From contig NZ_AUWQ01000013.1 of assembly GCF_000455205.1 (NCBI RefSeq), positions 1-64,000 on the forward strand: 64,000 nucleotides of DNA, written 5' to 3'. Made by a program: the position numbers and the translations under genes. Every line of letters starts with the position of its first letter. The stretch's first letter is position 1. The DNA is from Mycobacterium sp. UM_CSW. GTDB lineage: Bacteria; Actinomycetota; Actinomycetes; Mycobacteriales; Mycobacteriaceae. Positions 34,647 through 45,501 of this stretch are shown here, in pieces. A model generated the notes under the pieces. The model was not told where the DNA came from, ran no database searches, and saw only the letters and a list, made by a program, of their open reading frames with translations.

Positions 34647-35966
34647 ATGAGTCAGCGAGGGCCGGACGTCGTCGGGCCCGTGCCATCGCAGGTGGTGGCG
34701 TGGGCGCTGTACGACTGCGGCTCCCTCGGCATGAACGCGATCGTGGCGACCTTCGTCTTCTCGGTCTACCTGACCGGCAGCGTCGGGGCCGGAATGTCCG
34801 GTGGCACCTCGCCGGCGAGTTGGCTCGGTCGGTCGCTCGCGGTCGCGGGGTTGACCATCGCGGTGCTGGCGCCGGTCGTGGGGGTGTGGGTGGAGGCCCC
34901 GCACCGTCGGCGGGTGGTGCTGACGGTCTTGAGCGGTCTCGCCGTCGCGTCGACCAGTTCGATGTTCTTGATCCGGGACGATCCCAGCTATCTGTGGGCG
35001 GGCTTGGTGCTGCTGTCGGCCACGGCCGCGTGCGGTGATCTCGCCGGGGTTCCCTACAACGCCATGCTGCGTCAGGTCTCGACGCCGCAGACGGCGGGGC
35101 GCATCTCCGGCTTCGGCGCGGCGTCGGGGTTTACCGGCAGCGTGGTCCTGCTGCTACTGGTCTACTTCGGGTTCATCGCCGGAACCGGCCCGGAGCGCGG
35201 GCTGCTGCACCTGCCCGTCCACGACGGGCTCTATGTCCGGGCGGCGATGCTGCTGACCGCGGCGTGGTTCGCCGTGCTGGCGCTACCGCTGCTGTTCGTC
35301 GCCCACCGGCTGCCGGACTCCGGCGAAACGTCGCGCCCGGCCAGCGTGCTGGGCGGCTATCGCAAGCTGTGGGCAGAGGTGCGCGCAGAGTGGCGCCGCG
35401 ACCGCAACCTGGTCTATTTCCTGGGGGCCAGCGCGCTGTTCCGGGACGGGCTGGCGGCCATCTTCGGCTTCGGCGCGGTGCTCGGCGTCAACGTGTACGG
35501 CCTGTCCCAGGCCGACGTGCTGGTGTTCGGCGTGGCGGCCAGCGTGGTGGCCGCGATCGGCGCGATGACCGGCGGGTTCGTCGACCACCGGATCGGATCC
35601 AAACCGGTGATCGTCGGGTCGCTGGTCGCGCTCATCGCCGTGTCGGCCACCATGATGGCGGTGTCCGGTCCGCACGCGTTCTGGCTCTGCGGACTGCTGC
35701 TGGCCATGTTCGTCGGTCCTTCCCTGGCGTCGTCGCGCGCCCTGCTGCTGCAGTTGGCGAAGGACGGCGGGGAGGGCGTCGCCTTCGGCCTCTACACGAT
35801 GACGGGACGTGCCGTCGCGTTCGTGGCGCCATGGCTGTTCTCCGTCTTCGTCGACGTCTTCGGCGCCGTGCGTGCCGGGATTGCCGGGATCTGTCTGGTG
35901 CTGACCGCCGGACTGGTGGCGATGCTGGTGGTTCGGGTTCCGGCGCGCGCCGGCCAGCCCGCGTAG
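34647..35966 (+). CDS. Atg22/UMF1-type MFS permease (Rv2508c-like)
   Basis: 439 residues from ATG 34647; a longer frame upstream lies across the cmrA gene and is rejected. About twelve transmembrane helices. The first helix AWALYDCGSLGMNAIVATFV is typical of the UMF1/Atg22 branch of the MFS. The A-loop motif is degenerate (EAPHRRRVV), and GDLAGVPYNAMLRQV follows helix 4. Relatives export amino acids from fungal vacuoles; bacterial substrates are unknown. Confidence 0.85.
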   Translation: MSQRGPDVVGPVPSQVVAWALYDCGSLGMNAIVATFVFSVYLTGSVGAGMSGGTSPASWLGRSLAVAGLTIAVLAPVVGVWVEAPHRRRVVLTVLSGLAVASTSSMFLIRDDPSYLWAGLVLLSATAACGDLAGVPYNAMLRQVSTPQTAGRISGFGAASGFTGSVVLLLLVYFGFIAGTGPERGLLHLPVHDGLYVRAAMLLTAAWFAVLALPLLFVAHRLPDSGETSRPASVLGGYRKLWAEVRAEWRRDRNLVYFLGASALFRDGLAAIFGFGAVLGVNVYGLSQADVLVFGVAASVVAAIGAMTGGFVDHRIGSKPVIVGSLVALIAVSATMMAVSGPHAFWLCGLLLAMFVGPSLASSRALLLQLAKDGGEGVAFGLYTMTGRAVAFVAPWLFSVFVDVFGAVRAGIAGICLVLTAGLVAMLVVRVPARAGQPA

Positions 35967-35968
35967 GC

Positions 35969-36757
35969 CTAGCCGCGCGCGTCGCAGACCGTCAGGCCCA
36001 CCCCTTCGCGCTGGCTCACCTGAACCCCGGCGACGGTCAGCGAGCAGGTGACGTTGTGGCCGAAGTTGACGACCGTGACGTTCGGCGGGTGCGCCGCCGA
36101 CTTGGACAGGCTGACCTCTTTGCTCCACGGCAGCGCGACGTTGAACTCGGTCTGCAACATGTCGCCGGTGCCGATGTAGACGATGCTGAGCGCGCGGCCC
36201 TCGCCGGTGACGTTATAGACGACGTCTTGCATCTCCACCGGGCCGGTCGTCTCGGGCGGCGCGCCCGACGCCGTCGGCGGCGGCAACGGCCGGAAGGTGC
36301 GCGACGGCGGGGTCGTCCGGGTCGACGGGCTCGGCGTCGGCGTTTCCGAGGTCGAACCGGGCATGGCTGGCAGCGGCGGAACAACGGTCTGATTCCTGAT
36401 CGCGTCGTTGACCAGCACCAGCGCTATCACCAGCGCGACCGCCAACAGCACCGCCACACCGGCGCCGATCCACAACCAGCGCGGCGGCTTCCGGCCCCCC
36501 GGCGCCGGGGGCGCGGCCCCCTCGGGCGGTGCCTCACCCGACGGCGGCAGCTCCTGCTGCCAGTAGCCGGGCAACTGTTTGGTGTCGTTCACACCGGAGG
36601 TCCATTGCGAGCCATACCCGCCGTAGGTGGGCGCGTAGGGCCCCGCCTGGTCGGCATATGCGGGGTCGACGGGCGGATACGGGTAACCCTGCCGCCCGGC
36701 CGGTCCTGACCCCGATAGAGGGGGACTAAACCGCTCGGGTCGACGTGGATCGTTCAT
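35969..36757 (-). CDS. Pro-rich membrane protein with MmpS-like outer domain (Rv2507-like)
   Basis: 262 residues from ATG 36757 with GAGGTGG upstream. A Pro/Gly/Tyr-rich cytoplasmic region leads to one transmembrane helix (WLWIGAGVAVLLAVALVIAL), a Pro/Thr/Ser stalk, and an outer beta domain (VVYNVTGEGRALSIVYIGTG, LPWSKEVSLS, NVTCSLTVAGVQVSQREGVG ending in Cys) that resembles MmpS. No mmpL adjoins. Function unknown; ends 2 bp from the convergent MFS gene. Confidence 0.85.
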   Translation of the reverse strand: MNDPRRPERFSPPLSGSGPAGRQGYPYPPVDPAYADQAGPYAPTYGGYGSQWTSGVNDTKQLPGYWQQELPPSGEAPPEGAAPPAPGGRKPPRWLWIGAGVAVLLAVALVIALVLVNDAIRNQTVVPPLPAMPGSTSETPTPSPSTRTTPPSRTFRPLPPPTASGAPPETTGPVEMQDVVYNVTGEGRALSIVYIGTGDMLQTEFNVALPWSKEVSLSKSAAHPPNVTVVNFGHNVTCSLTVAGVQVSQREGVGLTVCDARG

Positions 36758-36824
36758 GTCCACCTCATGGCTTGCAGGGTACCTGGGCCGGGCGGTTCGG
36801 CGGTGAGACTCCGAAGTACGCGAC

Positions 36825-37472
36825 TCAGGGGCAGGAATTGCCAGCACTGAGCGCCGCAACCGTCATCGCCCGCATGACCGCGCGTGACCGCGTCGCGCGA
36901 GCCGGTCGCGACCGCGTATCGTCCGCCGACTTCATGCTGTGCGGTGTCGAGTTCAGCAGGCCGAACACCGCGTGGGCCGTCAGCCGGGCGTCAGCCTCGG
37001 CCAGCTTGGGATTGAGCTCACGCAGTACACCCACCCAAACCTCGACATATTGACGCTGCGCCTTGCGGACCTGCTTTTCGGCGGCCTCGGGCAGGTGGGC
37101 CAGGTCCCGATCCTGGATCCGGATCAGGTCGGGTTCACCGAGGGCGAAGTCGAGGTGGAAGTCGATGAGCTCGTCCAACGCGGCCGTCGCGTCGGCATTG
37201 CGGGCTCGCGCGCTGCGGGCGCCGGCGAGCAAGCGGGTGCTGATCCCCACCAGCAACTCGACCAGCATCGACTCCTTGTTGGGGAAGTGGCGATAGATCG
37301 CCGGGCCACTGACCCCGGCGGCCGCCCCGATGTCTTCCAGGCGCACCGCGAGGAAGCCGCGCTCGGCGAAGAGCCGTTCGGCGGCCGACAGGAGTTGCAA
37401 GCGCCGGTCGGACTTCAACTGGCTCCGGCGATTTGGGGCGTCGGCCTGGCCCTCTGGCGCGGATGCAGTCAC
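36825..37472 (-). CDS. bkaR: TetR repressor of branched-chain keto-acid genes
   Basis: 215 residues from GTG, with GGAGG six bases upstream. N-terminal TetR helix-turn-helix ([20 protein letters not shown] then [20 protein letters not shown]). The C-terminal ligand domain is all helical. It matches Rv2506/BkaR in position: divergent from fadD35 at the head of the branched-chain catabolic genes. BkaR represses this regulon; two similar palindromes (37491 and 39242) are its likely sites. The ligand is unknown here. Confidence 0.88.
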   Translation of the reverse strand: MTASAPEGQADAPNRRSQLKSDRRLQLLSAAERLFAERGFLAVRLEDIGAAAGVSGPAIYRHFPNKESMLVELLVGISTRLLAGARSARARNADATAALDELIDFHLDFALGEPDLIRIQDRDLAHLPEAAEKQVRKAQRQYVEVWVGVLRELNPKLAEADARLTAHAVFGLLNSTPHSMKSADDTRSRPARATRSRAVMRAMTVAALSAGNSCP

Positions 37473-37490
37473 GGCGGGCCTCCGTCCGTT

Positions 37491-37510
37491 CGGTTAATCG
37501 TCACTAACTT
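37491..37510. promoter_or_regulatory. Probable BkaR operator between bkaR and fadD35
   Basis: CGGTTAATCGTCACTAACTT is an imperfect palindrome (GTTA...TAAC arms) matching the stronger scoA site at 39242 in 13 of the 16 arm bases. It lies 19 bp upstream of bkaR and could control both divergent genes. Confidence 0.7.
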
Positions 37511-37580
37511 AGCACGAGCGGCCCGGTTACAGATGTCCGAGAAGGGTTTACGGTTGGTAACCGAACAAGCCGGAGGCGCC

Positions 37581-39200
37581 GTGGCACACCTTTCATACGA
37601 CCGGGGGCCGAGCGATCCACCGTTGCTCGAAACGACGATCGGGGCCAACCTCGCCGCCACGGCCGCCGAGCATCCGCAATGCGACGCACTCGTCGACATG
37701 GCCGCGGGGCAACGCTGGAGCTACGCCGAGTTGCTGGCCTCCGTGCGCAGGTTGGCAACGGGATTGGTGGGTGCCGGAATTCGCCGGGGCGATCGCGTCG
37801 GGATCTGGGCGCCCAACCGGTGGGAGTGGGTGCTCGTCCAGTACGCGACCGCCGAGATCGGCGCGACGCTGGTCACCATCAACCCGGCCTACCAGGAACG
37901 CGAATTGCACTATGCGCTAAGGCAATCCGGGGTCGCGATGGTGATCGCCGCCCGCGATTTCAAGACTACCGACTATGCCGCCATGCTGCGCGAGGTGGCT
38001 CAGCACTGCCCGGACCTGAGCGACGTGGTGCTCCTGGACGGCGAGCGCTGGGCCGAGCTGGCCGCCACCGATGCCGACCCGACAAGGCTGGCGGACATCG
38101 CGGCCGGCCTGGTTTGCCGCGACCCGGTCAACATCCAATACACCTCCGGCACAACGGGATACCCGAAGGCGGCGACGCTGACCCACCGCAGCATCCTGAA
38201 CAACGGCTACCTGGTCGGCGAGTTGCTCGGGTACACCGCGCGGGATCGGATCTGCATCCCGGTGCCCTTCTATCACTGCTTCGGCATGGTGATGGGCAAC
38301 CTGGCGGCAACCAGCCACGGCGCGTGCATGGTGATTCCGGCGCCGGGTTTCGACCCCGCCGCTACGCTGCGGGCGGTGCAGGCCGAACGCTGTACCAGCC
38401 TCTACGGCGTTCCGACGATGTTCATCGCCGAGCTCGGCCTGCCAGATTTCGACGACTACGAATTGGGCAGCCTGCGCACCGGGATCATGGCCGGCTCGCC
38501 GTGCCCGGTCGAGGTGATGCGCAAGGTGATCGAGCGCATGCACATGCCGGGCGTCTCCATCTGCTACGGCATGACCGAAACATCGCCGGTATCAACCCAG
38601 ACTCGCATCGACGACTCACTGGAACGGCGGGTCGCGACGGTCGGCCGGGTGGGCCCGCATCTGGAGGTCAAGGTGGTGGACGCGACGGGCGGGCACACCG
38701 TGCCGCGCGGGGTGGCGGGCGAGTTCTGCACGCGGGGCTATTCGGTGATGGCCGGGTATTGGAACGACCCGGAGCGGACCGCCGAGGTTATCGACGCGGA
38801 CGGCTGGATGCACACGGGGGACCTGGCCGTGATGGACGAATGCGGCTATGTCCAGATCACCGGTCGCATCAAGGACCTCATCGTCCGCGGCGGGGAGAAC
38901 ATCTCACCGCGCGAGATCGAAGAGTTCCTGTACACCCACCCCGACGTCGTCGACGCCCAGGTCATCGGGGTGCCCGACGAACGGTATGGCGAGGAGGTCA
39001 TGGCGGTGGTGATGCTGCGCCCTGGAGCGCCGGCGCTGACCATCGAGGGCCTGCGCGACTTCTGCGCCGGGCGGATCGCGCACTTCAAGGTCCCGCGCTA
39101 CCTGCGGGTCGTCGACGAGTTCCCGATGACCGTCACCGGCAAGGTGCGCAAGACCGAGATGCGCGAGCAGGCGATCGAGTACCTGCGTGACCAGGGCTGA
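37581..39200 (+). CDS. fadD35: Acyl-CoA synthetase
   Basis: 539 residues from GTG 37581 with GGAGG four bases before it; this gives the usual family N-terminus ([20 protein letters not shown]). ATG 37533 is an alternative; the frame open back to 36939 lies across bkaR and is not coding. ANL superfamily: P-loop [17 protein letters not shown]5 GMTETSP, A7 [13 protein letters not shown], and A10 Lys in TGKVRKTEM. It activates a carboxylic acid as CoA thioester, most likely a short or branched acid feeding this pathway. A GC-rich hairpin overlaps its stop. Confidence 0.92.
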   Translation: MAHLSYDRGPSDPPLLETTIGANLAATAAEHPQCDALVDMAAGQRWSYAELLASVRRLATGLVGAGIRRGDRVGIWAPNRWEWVLVQYATAEIGATLVTINPAYQERELHYALRQSGVAMVIAARDFKTTDYAAMLREVAQHCPDLSDVVLLDGERWAELAATDADPTRLADIAAGLVCRDPVNIQYTSGTTGYPKAATLTHRSILNNGYLVGELLGYTARDRICIPVPFYHCFGMVMGNLAATSHGACMVIPAPGFDPAATLRAVQAERCTSLYGVPTMFIAELGLPDFDDYELGSLRTGIMAGSPCPVEVMRKVIERMHMPGVSICYGMTETSPVSTQTRIDDSLERRVATVGRVGPHLEVKVVDATGGHTVPRGVAGEFCTRGYSVMAGYWNDPERTAEVIDADGWMHTGDLAVMDECGYVQITGRIKDLIVRGGENISPREIEEFLYTHPDVVDAQVIGVPDERYGEEVMAVVMLRPGAPALTIEGLRDFCAGRIAHFKVPRYLRVVDEFPMTVTGKVRKTEMREQAIEYLRDQG

Positions 39201-39209
39201 GCGCCCTGG
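39191..39209 (+). terminator. Hairpin at the end of fadD35
   Basis: CCAGGGC-TGAGC-GCCCTGG, a perfect 7-bp stem whose loop contains the fadD35 stop. No T run follows, so it is a weak intrinsic terminator of the kind often proposed in mycobacteria, or an attenuator before scoA. Confidence 0.4.
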
Positions 39210-39230
39210 ACGCCGCGTGCTCGGCGATGG

Positions 39231-39261
39231 TATTCTCACGCCAGTTAATGAGGATTAACTG
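39231..39261 (+). promoter_or_regulatory. scoA promoter with probable BkaR operator
   Basis: TATTCT (39231-39236) is a likely -10. Six bases on lies the perfect palindrome CAGTTAATGAGGATTAACTG (39242-39261, 8-bp arms) over the expected start of transcription. A repressor bound here would block the scoAB-accDA-fadE19 operon. Its similarity to the bkaR/fadD35 site argues for BkaR. Confidence 0.78.
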
Positions 39262-39283
39262 AAATCAGGAGGCTGCTGCGGCG

Positions 39284-40039
39284 ATGGACAAGGTGGTCAC
39301 CTCACCTACGGCGGCTGCCGACGCCGTGGCCGACATAACCGACGGGTCGTCCTTGGCGGTCGGCGGATTCGGGTTCTGCGGCATCCCGGAGGCGCTGATC
39401 TCGGCGCTGGTCGACTCCGGCGTGCGCGACCTGGAGACGGTGTCCAACAATTGCGGCGGTTACGGTGTCGGCCTGGAAGCGCTGTTGCACCACAAGCGAA
39501 TTCGCCGGGCCGTCGCCTCCTACGTCGGCGACAACAGGGAATTCGCCCGCCAGTTCCTCGCCGGCGAGCTCGAGGTCGAGCTCACCCCGCAGGGCACTCT
39601 GGCGGAGCGGCTGCGCGCCGGCGGGATGGGAATCCCGGCCTTCTACACGCCCGCAGGGGTCGGCACCCCGGTCGCCGACGGCGGCTTGCCGTGGCGCTAC
39701 GACGCTTCGGGTGGGGTGGCCGTGATGTCGCCGCCCAAGGAGACTCGCGAGTTCGACGGCGTCACCTACGTTCTCGAGCGGGCGATCCGCACCGACTTCG
39801 CCTTGGTGCACGCGTGGCAGGGCGACCGGCACGGCAACCTCGTCTACCGGGCGGCCGCCGCCAACTTCAATCCCGATTGCGCGACGGCCGGCAGGATCAC
39901 CATCGCCGAGGTCGAACACCTCGTCGAGCCCGGGGAGATCGACCCGGCCGCGGTGCACACCCCGGGCGTCTTCGTGCACCGGGTCGTCCACGTGCCCAAT
40001 CCCGCCAAGCCGATCGAGAAGGTCACGGTGCGCCCGTGA
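39284..40039 (+). CDS. scoA: 3-oxoacid/acyl CoA-transferase, alpha subunit
   Basis: 251 residues, AGGAGG ten bases upstream. Class I CoA-transferase alpha chain with the [13 protein letters not shown] glycine-rich loop. With ScoB it moves CoA between succinyl-CoA and an acid such as acetoacetate, the end product of leucine breakdown; in M. tuberculosis this locus has also been linked to itaconate activation. Stop overlaps the scoB start (GTGA). Confidence 0.93.
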   Translation: MDKVVTSPTAAADAVADITDGSSLAVGGFGFCGIPEALISALVDSGVRDLETVSNNCGGYGVGLEALLHHKRIRRAVASYVGDNREFARQFLAGELEVELTPQGTLAERLRAGGMGIPAFYTPAGVGTPVADGGLPWRYDASGGVAVMSPPKETREFDGVTYVLERAIRTDFALVHAWQGDRHGNLVYRAAAANFNPDCATAGRITIAEVEHLVEPGEIDPAAVHTPGVFVHRVVHVPNPAKPIEKVTVRP

Positions 40040-40686
40040 GCTGGACGAGGGAGGGCCTGGCCGCGCGGGTGGCCGCCGAATTCGAGGACGGCCAGTACGT
40101 CAACCTCGGCATCGGCCTGCCCACTCTGATCCCGAACCACATCCCCGACGGGGTCACGGTCGTCATCCACTCGGAGAACGGGATACTCGGGGTCGGGCCG
40201 TATCCCAGGCCCGACGACGTCGACGCGGATCTGATCAACGCGGGCAAGGAAACGGTCACCACGATGCCGGGTGCGGCGTTCTTCGGCTCCTCGACCTCGT
40301 TCGGGATCATCCGCGGCGGGCACCTCGACGTCGCGGTGCTCGGCGCCATGCAGGTCTCGGCGACCGGCGACCTGGCCAACTGGATGATTCCGGGAAAGCT
40401 GGTCAAGGGCATGGGCGGCGCGATGGACCTGGTGCACGGCGCCCGCAAGGTGATCGTGATGATGGAGCACACCGCCAAGGACGGCAGCCCGAAAGTCGTT
40501 GAGCGGTGCACCCTTCCGCTGACCGGCGTCGGCTGCGTCGACCGCATCATCACCGACCTCGCCGTCATCGACGTGCACGACGACGGCCTGCACCTCGTCG
40601 AGACCGCCCCCGAGGTCTCGGTCGACGAGGTGATCGCCAAAACCGAACCGCCCCTGACACCGGCGACCACCGGGAGGCCCACATGA
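40036..40686 (+). CDS. scoB: 3-oxoacid/acyl CoA-transferase, beta subunit
   Basis: 216 residues from GTG 40036 overlapping the scoA stop. Carries the catalytic glutamate in the motif SENGILGVG, which forms the covalent CoA intermediate. The longer open frame from 39451 lies across scoA. Works as a heterodimer or heterotetramer with ScoA. Ends in ATGA overlap with accD1. Confidence 0.93.
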   Translation: MSWTREGLAARVAAEFEDGQYVNLGIGLPTLIPNHIPDGVTVVIHSENGILGVGPYPRPDDVDADLINAGKETVTTMPGAAFFGSSTSFGIIRGGHLDVAVLGAMQVSATGDLANWMIPGKLVKGMGGAMDLVHGARKVIVMMEHTAKDGSPKVVERCTLPLTGVGCVDRIITDLAVIDVHDDGLHLVETAPEVSVDEVIAKTEPPLTPATTGRPT

Positions 40687-42269
40687 GCACCGCCGTCACC
40701 ACCGCGCCGTCGTTCGCCGACGAGCACCGGCGGCTGGTCGCCGAATTGAACGCCAAGCTGGCCGCCGCCGCGCTGGGCGGCAACGAACGCGCGCGGGAAC
40801 GCCACGTCAGCCGCGGCAAGCTGCTGCCCCGCGAGCGGGTGGACCGCCTGCTCGACCCCGGCAGCCCGTTTTTGGAGCTGGCCCCGCTGGCGGCCGGCGG
40901 CATGTACGACGACGAGTCCCCTGGAGCCGGGATCATCACCGGGATCGGCCGGGTATCCGAGCGCGAGTGCGTGATCGTCGCCAACGACGCGACCGTCAAG
41001 GGCGGCACCTACTACCCGATGACGGTCAAAAAGCACCTGCGCGCGCAGGAAGTCGCGTTGCAGAATCGGCTGCCGTGCATCTACCTGGTCGACTCCGGCG
41101 GCGCGTTTCTGCCGCGCCAGGACGAGGTCTTTCCCGACCGCGAGCATTTCGGCCGGATCTTCTACAACCAGGCAACCATGAGCGCCAAGGGGATTCCGCA
41201 AGTGGCCGCGGTGTTGGGGTCGTGCACGGCGGGCGGCGCCTATGTGCCGGCGATGAGCGACGAGGCCGTCATCGTGCGTGAGCAGGGCACCATCTTTCTC
41301 GGCGGTCCGCCGTTGGTCAAAGCCGCCACCGGTGAGATCGTCTCGGCCGAGGAACTCGGCGGCGGCGACCTGCACTCGCGCGTCTCCGGCGTCACCGACC
41401 ACCTTGCCGACGACGACGAGGACGCGCTGCGGATCATCCGGTCCATCGCGGCCACCTTCGGGCCGCGCGAGCCCGCCCAGTGGGAGGTGCAACCGTCGGT
41501 CGAGCCCAGGCACCCGCAGACGGAGCTCTACGACGTGGTGCCACCGGATCCCCGCGTGCCCTACGACGTGCACGAGGTCATCGTGCGCCTGGTCGACGGC
41601 AGCGAATTCAGCGAATTCAAGGCGAATTACGGCAAGACGCTGGTGACGGCCTTCGCGCGCATCCAGGGCCATCCCGTGGGCATCGTCGCCAACAACGGCG
41701 TGCTGTTCAGCGAATCGGCTTTGAAGGGCGCGCATTTCATCGAGCTGTGCGACAAGCGCAGGATTCCGCTGCTGTTTCTGCAGAACATCGCCGGGTTCAT
41801 GGTCGGCCGCGACTACGAGGCCGGCGGCATCGCCAAGCACGGCGCCAAGATGGTCACAGCCGTGGCCTGCGCCCGGGTGCCCAAGCTGACCGTCGTCATC
41901 GGCGGCTCCTACGGAGCAGGCAACTACTCGATGTGTGGACGCGCGTATTCACCACGCTTCCTGTGGATGTGGCCCAACGCCCGCATCTCGGTGATGGGCG
42001 GCGAGCAGGCCGCGTCGGTGCTGGCGACCGTACGCGGCGAGCAGCTCAGCGCGGCGGGCAAACCGTGGTCGGCCGACGACGAGGAGGCGTTCAAGGCGCC
42101 CATCCGGGCGCAGTACGAGGACCAGGGCAACCCCTACTACTCGACGGCGCGATTGTGGGACGACGGCATCATCGACCCGGCCGACACCAGAACGGTTCTC
42201 GGGCTTGCCCTTTCGGCGTGCGCCCATGCGCCGCTGGAACCGGTCTCCTACGGCGTATTCCGGATGTGA
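40683..42269 (+). CDS. accD1: Acyl-CoA carboxylase carboxyltransferase (methylcrotonyl-CoA type)
   Basis: 528 residues. Two crotonase-like halves: an N-terminal one with [18 protein letters not shown] and [15 protein letters not shown], and a C-terminal one with [37 protein letters not shown] and [20 protein letters not shown]. These are typical of the beta subunit of methylcrotonyl-CoA carboxylase, and the M. tuberculosis AccA1/AccD1 pair has that activity in leucine breakdown. Overlaps scoB by 4 bp; accA1 follows 4 bp on. Confidence 0.93.
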   Translation: MSTAVTTAPSFADEHRRLVAELNAKLAAAALGGNERARERHVSRGKLLPRERVDRLLDPGSPFLELAPLAAGGMYDDESPGAGIITGIGRVSERECVIVANDATVKGGTYYPMTVKKHLRAQEVALQNRLPCIYLVDSGGAFLPRQDEVFPDREHFGRIFYNQATMSAKGIPQVAAVLGSCTAGGAYVPAMSDEAVIVREQGTIFLGGPPLVKAATGEIVSAEELGGGDLHSRVSGVTDHLADDDEDALRIIRSIAATFGPREPAQWEVQPSVEPRHPQTELYDVVPPDPRVPYDVHEVIVRLVDGSEFSEFKANYGKTLVTAFARIQGHPVGIVANNGVLFSESALKGAHFIELCDKRRIPLLFLQNIAGFMVGRDYEAGGIAKHGAKMVTAVACARVPKLTVVIGGSYGAGNYSMCGRAYSPRFLWMWPNARISVMGGEQAASVLATVRGEQLSAAGKPWSADDEEAFKAPIRAQYEDQGNPYYSTARLWDDGIIDPADTRTVLGLALSACAHAPLEPVSYGVFRM

Positions 42270-42273
42270 GGCG

Positions 42274-44244
42274 ATGTTCGACACCGTATTAGTGGCCAAC
42301 CGCGGCGAGATCGCGGTGCGGGTGATCCGCACGCTGCGCCGGCTCGGCATCCGATCGGTCGCCGTCTACAGCGACCCCGACGCCGCCGCGCGGCACGTGC
42401 TCGAGGCCGACACCGCCGTGCGCCTCGGGCCCGCCGCGGCGCGGGAAAGCTACCTGGACATCGACAAGGTCGTCGACGCCGCGGTGCGCACCGGGTCCCA
42501 GGCGATCCACCCGGGCTACGGGTTCCTCTCGGAGAACGCGCATTTCGCCGCGGCGTGCGAGCGCGCCGGCGTGGTGTTCCTGGGCCCGCCGCCTCGGGCG
42601 ATCGAGGTGATGGGCGACAAGATCACCGCGAAGAACGCCGTGGCCGCCTTCGACGTCCCGGTGGTGCCCGGGGTGGCCAAGCCGGGCCTGACCGATGACG
42701 ATCTCGTCGCCGCCGCCGACGAGATCGGCTATCCGGTGTTGATCAAGCCGTCGGCCGGCGGCGGTGGCAAGGGCATGCGGCTGGTCGAGGGCCCCGCGCG
42801 GCTGCGTGAGGCGCTGGTGGGTGCGCGACGGGAGGCCGCCTCCTCGTTCGGCGACGACACGCTGTTCCTGGAGCGGTTTGTGTTGCGGCCCAGGCATATC
42901 GAGGTGCAGGTGCTCGCTGACACGCACGGCAACGTGGTTCATCTGGGCGAGCGCGAGTGCAGCCTGCAACGGCGCCACCAGAAGGTCATCGAGGAGGCGC
43001 CCTCGCCGCTGCTCGATCCCGCGACACGCGCGCGCATCGGCGCCGCGGCCTGCAACACCGCCCGCAGCGTGGATTACGTCGGCGCCGGGACGGTGGAGTT
43101 CATCGTCTCCGCGGAGCGTCCCGACGAGTTCTTCTTCATGGAGATGAACACCCGCCTGCAGGTGGAGCATCCGGTCACCGAGGCGGTCACGGGCCTGGAC
43201 CTGGTGGAGTGGCAGCTGCGGGTGGCCGCCGGCGAGAAGCTGGGGTTCGCCCAGGACGACATCGAACTGCGCGGGCACGCGATCGAGGCCCGCGTGTACG
43301 CCGAGGATCCCGCGCGCGGGTTCCTGCCCACCGGCGGCGAGGTGCTCGCGGTGTCCGAACCGTCGGGTGCCGGCGTGCGGGTGGACTCGTCGCTGCTGGC
43401 CGGCACGCGGGTCGGCAGCGACTACGACCCGATGCTGAGCAAGGTCATCGCGCACGGCGACGATCGCGAGGAGGCGCTCGCGAAACTCGATCGGGCACTG
43501 GGGCAAACCGTGATCCTCGGCGTGCAGACGAACGTCGAATTCCTCCGCTTCCTGCTGGCCGACGACCGGGTGCGCGCCGGTGATCTGGACACCGCGCTGC
43601 TCGACGAGCGGCTGACGGACTTCGCGCCGGCGCCGGCGCCCGACGACGTGCTCGCCGCAGGCGGGCTGTACCGCCAGTGGGTTCTGGCGCGCCGCGGCCG
43701 GGGCAACCCGTGGGCGGTGCCGACGGGATGGCGGGTCGGTGGTGGCGCCGCGCCGGTGCGCACCGCGATGCGCACCCCGCTGCGCAGCGAGACGGTGTCG
43801 GTGTGGGGAACGCCCGAGGCCGCCCGGGTTCAGGTCGGCGAGGGCGAGATCGTCTCCGCCAGCGCGGAACTCGACGGCGCACGGATGAGCGCGACGCTGG
43901 GCGGCCGGCGCCGCGACTACTGGTGGGCCGAGGCCGACCGGCACCTGTGGATCGCCGACGAGCGGGGAACCTGGCACCTGCGCGAGGCCGAGGAGCACAA
44001 GATTCACCGCGCGGCGGGCGAGCGGCCGGCCGAGGTCGTCAGCCCCATGCCCGGCAACGTGATCGCCGTGCAGGTCAGCTCCGGCGACGAGGTCTCCGAG
44101 GGCGACGTGATCGTCGTCGTCGAGGCGATGAAGATGGAACATTCTCTGCCCGCACCGGTTTCGGGTCGAGCGGAGCTGCTGGTGTCGGTCGGCGATCAGG
44201 TGAAAGTCGACCAGGTGCTGGCTCGAATTAAGGACGGATCATGA
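42274..44244 (+). CDS. accA1: Biotin carboxylase / biotin carrier subunit (methylcrotonyl-CoA carboxylase alpha)
   Basis: 656 residues from ATG 42274 with TGAGG upstream; the open frame from 42205 is inside accD1. Biotin carboxylase domain ([19 protein letters not shown] grasp [31 protein letters not shown]) spans about 1-450. A middle domain and a C-terminal biotinyl domain follow, with Lys620 in EAMKMEH. It carboxylates biotin for AccD1. Overlaps fadE19 by 4 bp. Confidence 0.95.
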   Translation: MFDTVLVANRGEIAVRVIRTLRRLGIRSVAVYSDPDAAARHVLEADTAVRLGPAAARESYLDIDKVVDAAVRTGSQAIHPGYGFLSENAHFAAACERAGVVFLGPPPRAIEVMGDKITAKNAVAAFDVPVVPGVAKPGLTDDDLVAAADEIGYPVLIKPSAGGGGKGMRLVEGPARLREALVGARREAASSFGDDTLFLERFVLRPRHIEVQVLADTHGNVVHLGERECSLQRRHQKVIEEAPSPLLDPATRARIGAAACNTARSVDYVGAGTVEFIVSAERPDEFFFMEMNTRLQVEHPVTEAVTGLDLVEWQLRVAAGEKLGFAQDDIELRGHAIEARVYAEDPARGFLPTGGEVLAVSEPSGAGVRVDSSLLAGTRVGSDYDPMLSKVIAHGDDREEALAKLDRALGQTVILGVQTNVEFLRFLLADDRVRAGDLDTALLDERLTDFAPAPAPDDVLAAGGLYRQWVLARRGRGNPWAVPTGWRVGGGAAPVRTAMRTPLRSETVSVWGTPEAARVQVGEGEIVSASAELDGARMSATLGGRRRDYWWAEADRHLWIADERGTWHLREAEEHKIHRAAGERPAEVVSPMPGNVIAVQVSSGDEVSEGDVIVVVEAMKMEHSLPAPVSGRAELLVSVGDQVKVDQVLARIKDGS

Positions 44245-45416
44245 CGACAACAATTACTACGATTTCCGGGGGAACGTTACCCAAGGAATACGAGGACCTT
44301 CGCGACACCGTCGCCGACTTCGCGCGGACCGTGGTCGCGCCGGTGTCGGCCAAACACGATGAGGAACACAGCTTCCCGTACGAGGTCGTCGCCAAAATGG
44401 CCGAGATGGGCCTGTTCGGGCTGCCCTTCCCGGAGGAGTACGGCGGCATGGGCGGCGACTACTTCGCGCTGGCGCTCGCGCTAGAAGAACTCGGCAAGGT
44501 CGACCAGTCGGTGGCCATCACGCTGGAGGCCGGCGTCGGGCTCGGCGCGATGCCGATCTACCGGTTCGGCACCGAGGAGCAGAAGCAGAAATGGCTGCCG
44601 GACCTGACCGCCGGCCGGGCGCTGGCGGGTTTCGGGCTGACCGAGCCGGGTGCCGGCTCCGACGCGGGGGCCACCCGCACCACCGCCCGGCTCGACGACG
44701 GTGAGTGGGTGATCAACGGCAGCAAGCAATTCATCACCAACTCCGGCACCGACATCACGTCGCTGGTCACCGTCACCGCGGTCACCGGAACGCTCGCGGG
44801 TGACAAGAAGGAGATCTCGACGATCATCGTGCCCAGCGGCACACCGGGTTTCACCGTCGAACCGGTCTACAACAAGGTCGGCTGGAACGCGTCGGACACC
44901 CACCCGCTGAGCTTCGCCGACGCCCGCGTCCCGGAGGAGAACCTGTTGGGTGCCCGCGGGACCGGCTACGCGAACTTCCTGTCCATTCTGGACGAGGGCC
45001 GCATCGCGATCGCCGCGCTGGCGACCGGGGTCGCGCAGGGCTGCGTCGATGAAAGCGTCAAGTACGCCAAGGAACGCCAGTCGTTCGGCCAACCGATCGG
45101 CTCGTACCAGGCGATCAGCTTCAAGATCGCCCGGATGGAAGCCCGCGCGCATGTGGCCCGCACGGCGTATTACGAGGCCGCCGCGAAGATGTTGGCGGGC
45201 AAGCCCTTCAAGAAGGAGGCGGCGATCGCGAAAATGGTCTCCTCCGAGGCCGCGATGGACAACGCCCGCGACGCCACCCAGATCCACGGCGGCTACGGCT
45301 TCATGAACGAATATCCGGTGGCGCGCCACTACCGCGACAGCAAGATCCTCGAGATCGGTGAAGGCACTACGGAAGTGCAGCTGATGCTGATCGCGCGATC
45401 GTTGGGGCTGTCGTGA
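44241..45416 (+). CDS. fadE19: Acyl-CoA dehydrogenase (isovaleryl-CoA dehydrogenase candidate)
   Basis: 391 residues. FAD-dependent acyl-CoA dehydrogenase: [76 protein letters not shown] and GEGTTEVQ. Its place in the operon between methylcrotonyl-CoA carboxylase and downstream hydratase/lyase genes implies it oxidises isovaleryl-CoA (or 2-methylbutyryl-/isobutyryl-CoA). Translationally coupled to accA1 (ATGA). A MIRU-like repeat separates it from the next gene. Confidence 0.93.
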   Translation: MTTTITTISGGTLPKEYEDLRDTVADFARTVVAPVSAKHDEEHSFPYEVVAKMAEMGLFGLPFPEEYGGMGGDYFALALALEELGKVDQSVAITLEAGVGLGAMPIYRFGTEEQKQKWLPDLTAGRALAGFGLTEPGAGSDAGATRTTARLDDGEWVINGSKQFITNSGTDITSLVTVTAVTGTLAGDKKEISTIIVPSGTPGFTVEPVYNKVGWNASDTHPLSFADARVPEENLLGARGTGYANFLSILDEGRIAIAALATGVAQGCVDESVKYAKERQSFGQPIGSYQAISFKIARMEARAHVARTAYYEAAAKMLAGKPFKKEAAIAKMVSSEAAMDNARDATQIHGGYGFMNEYPVARHYRDSKILEIGEGTTEVQLMLIARSLGLS

Positions 45417-45501
45417 CGCGCGCCGGCGACGATGCAGTGGGGGTGCCCCCAGCCGCGCAGCAGCGAGGGGGACGGAGCGACGAGCAGGAGAGGCGCTCAT
45501 G
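45414..45501. repeat. MIRU-like intercistronic repeat
   Basis: The 82-bp spacer and its flanking stop and start resemble mycobacterial MIRU units: it opens TGACGCGCGCCGGCGACGAT after the fadE19 codons and ends CAGGAGAGGCGCTCATGA at the next start. The centre carries a TGGGGG-TG-CCCCCA hairpin. MIRUs are inserted in operons with their ends forming the stop and start codons, as here. The assignment rests on memory of the consensus. Confidence 0.6.

Noticed and set aside
36939-37580. In-frame N-terminal extension of fadD35
   Set aside because: It runs through the bkaR gene and operator, with translation unlike any acyl-CoA synthetase; a GGAGG-preceded GTG at 37581 gives the family N-terminus.
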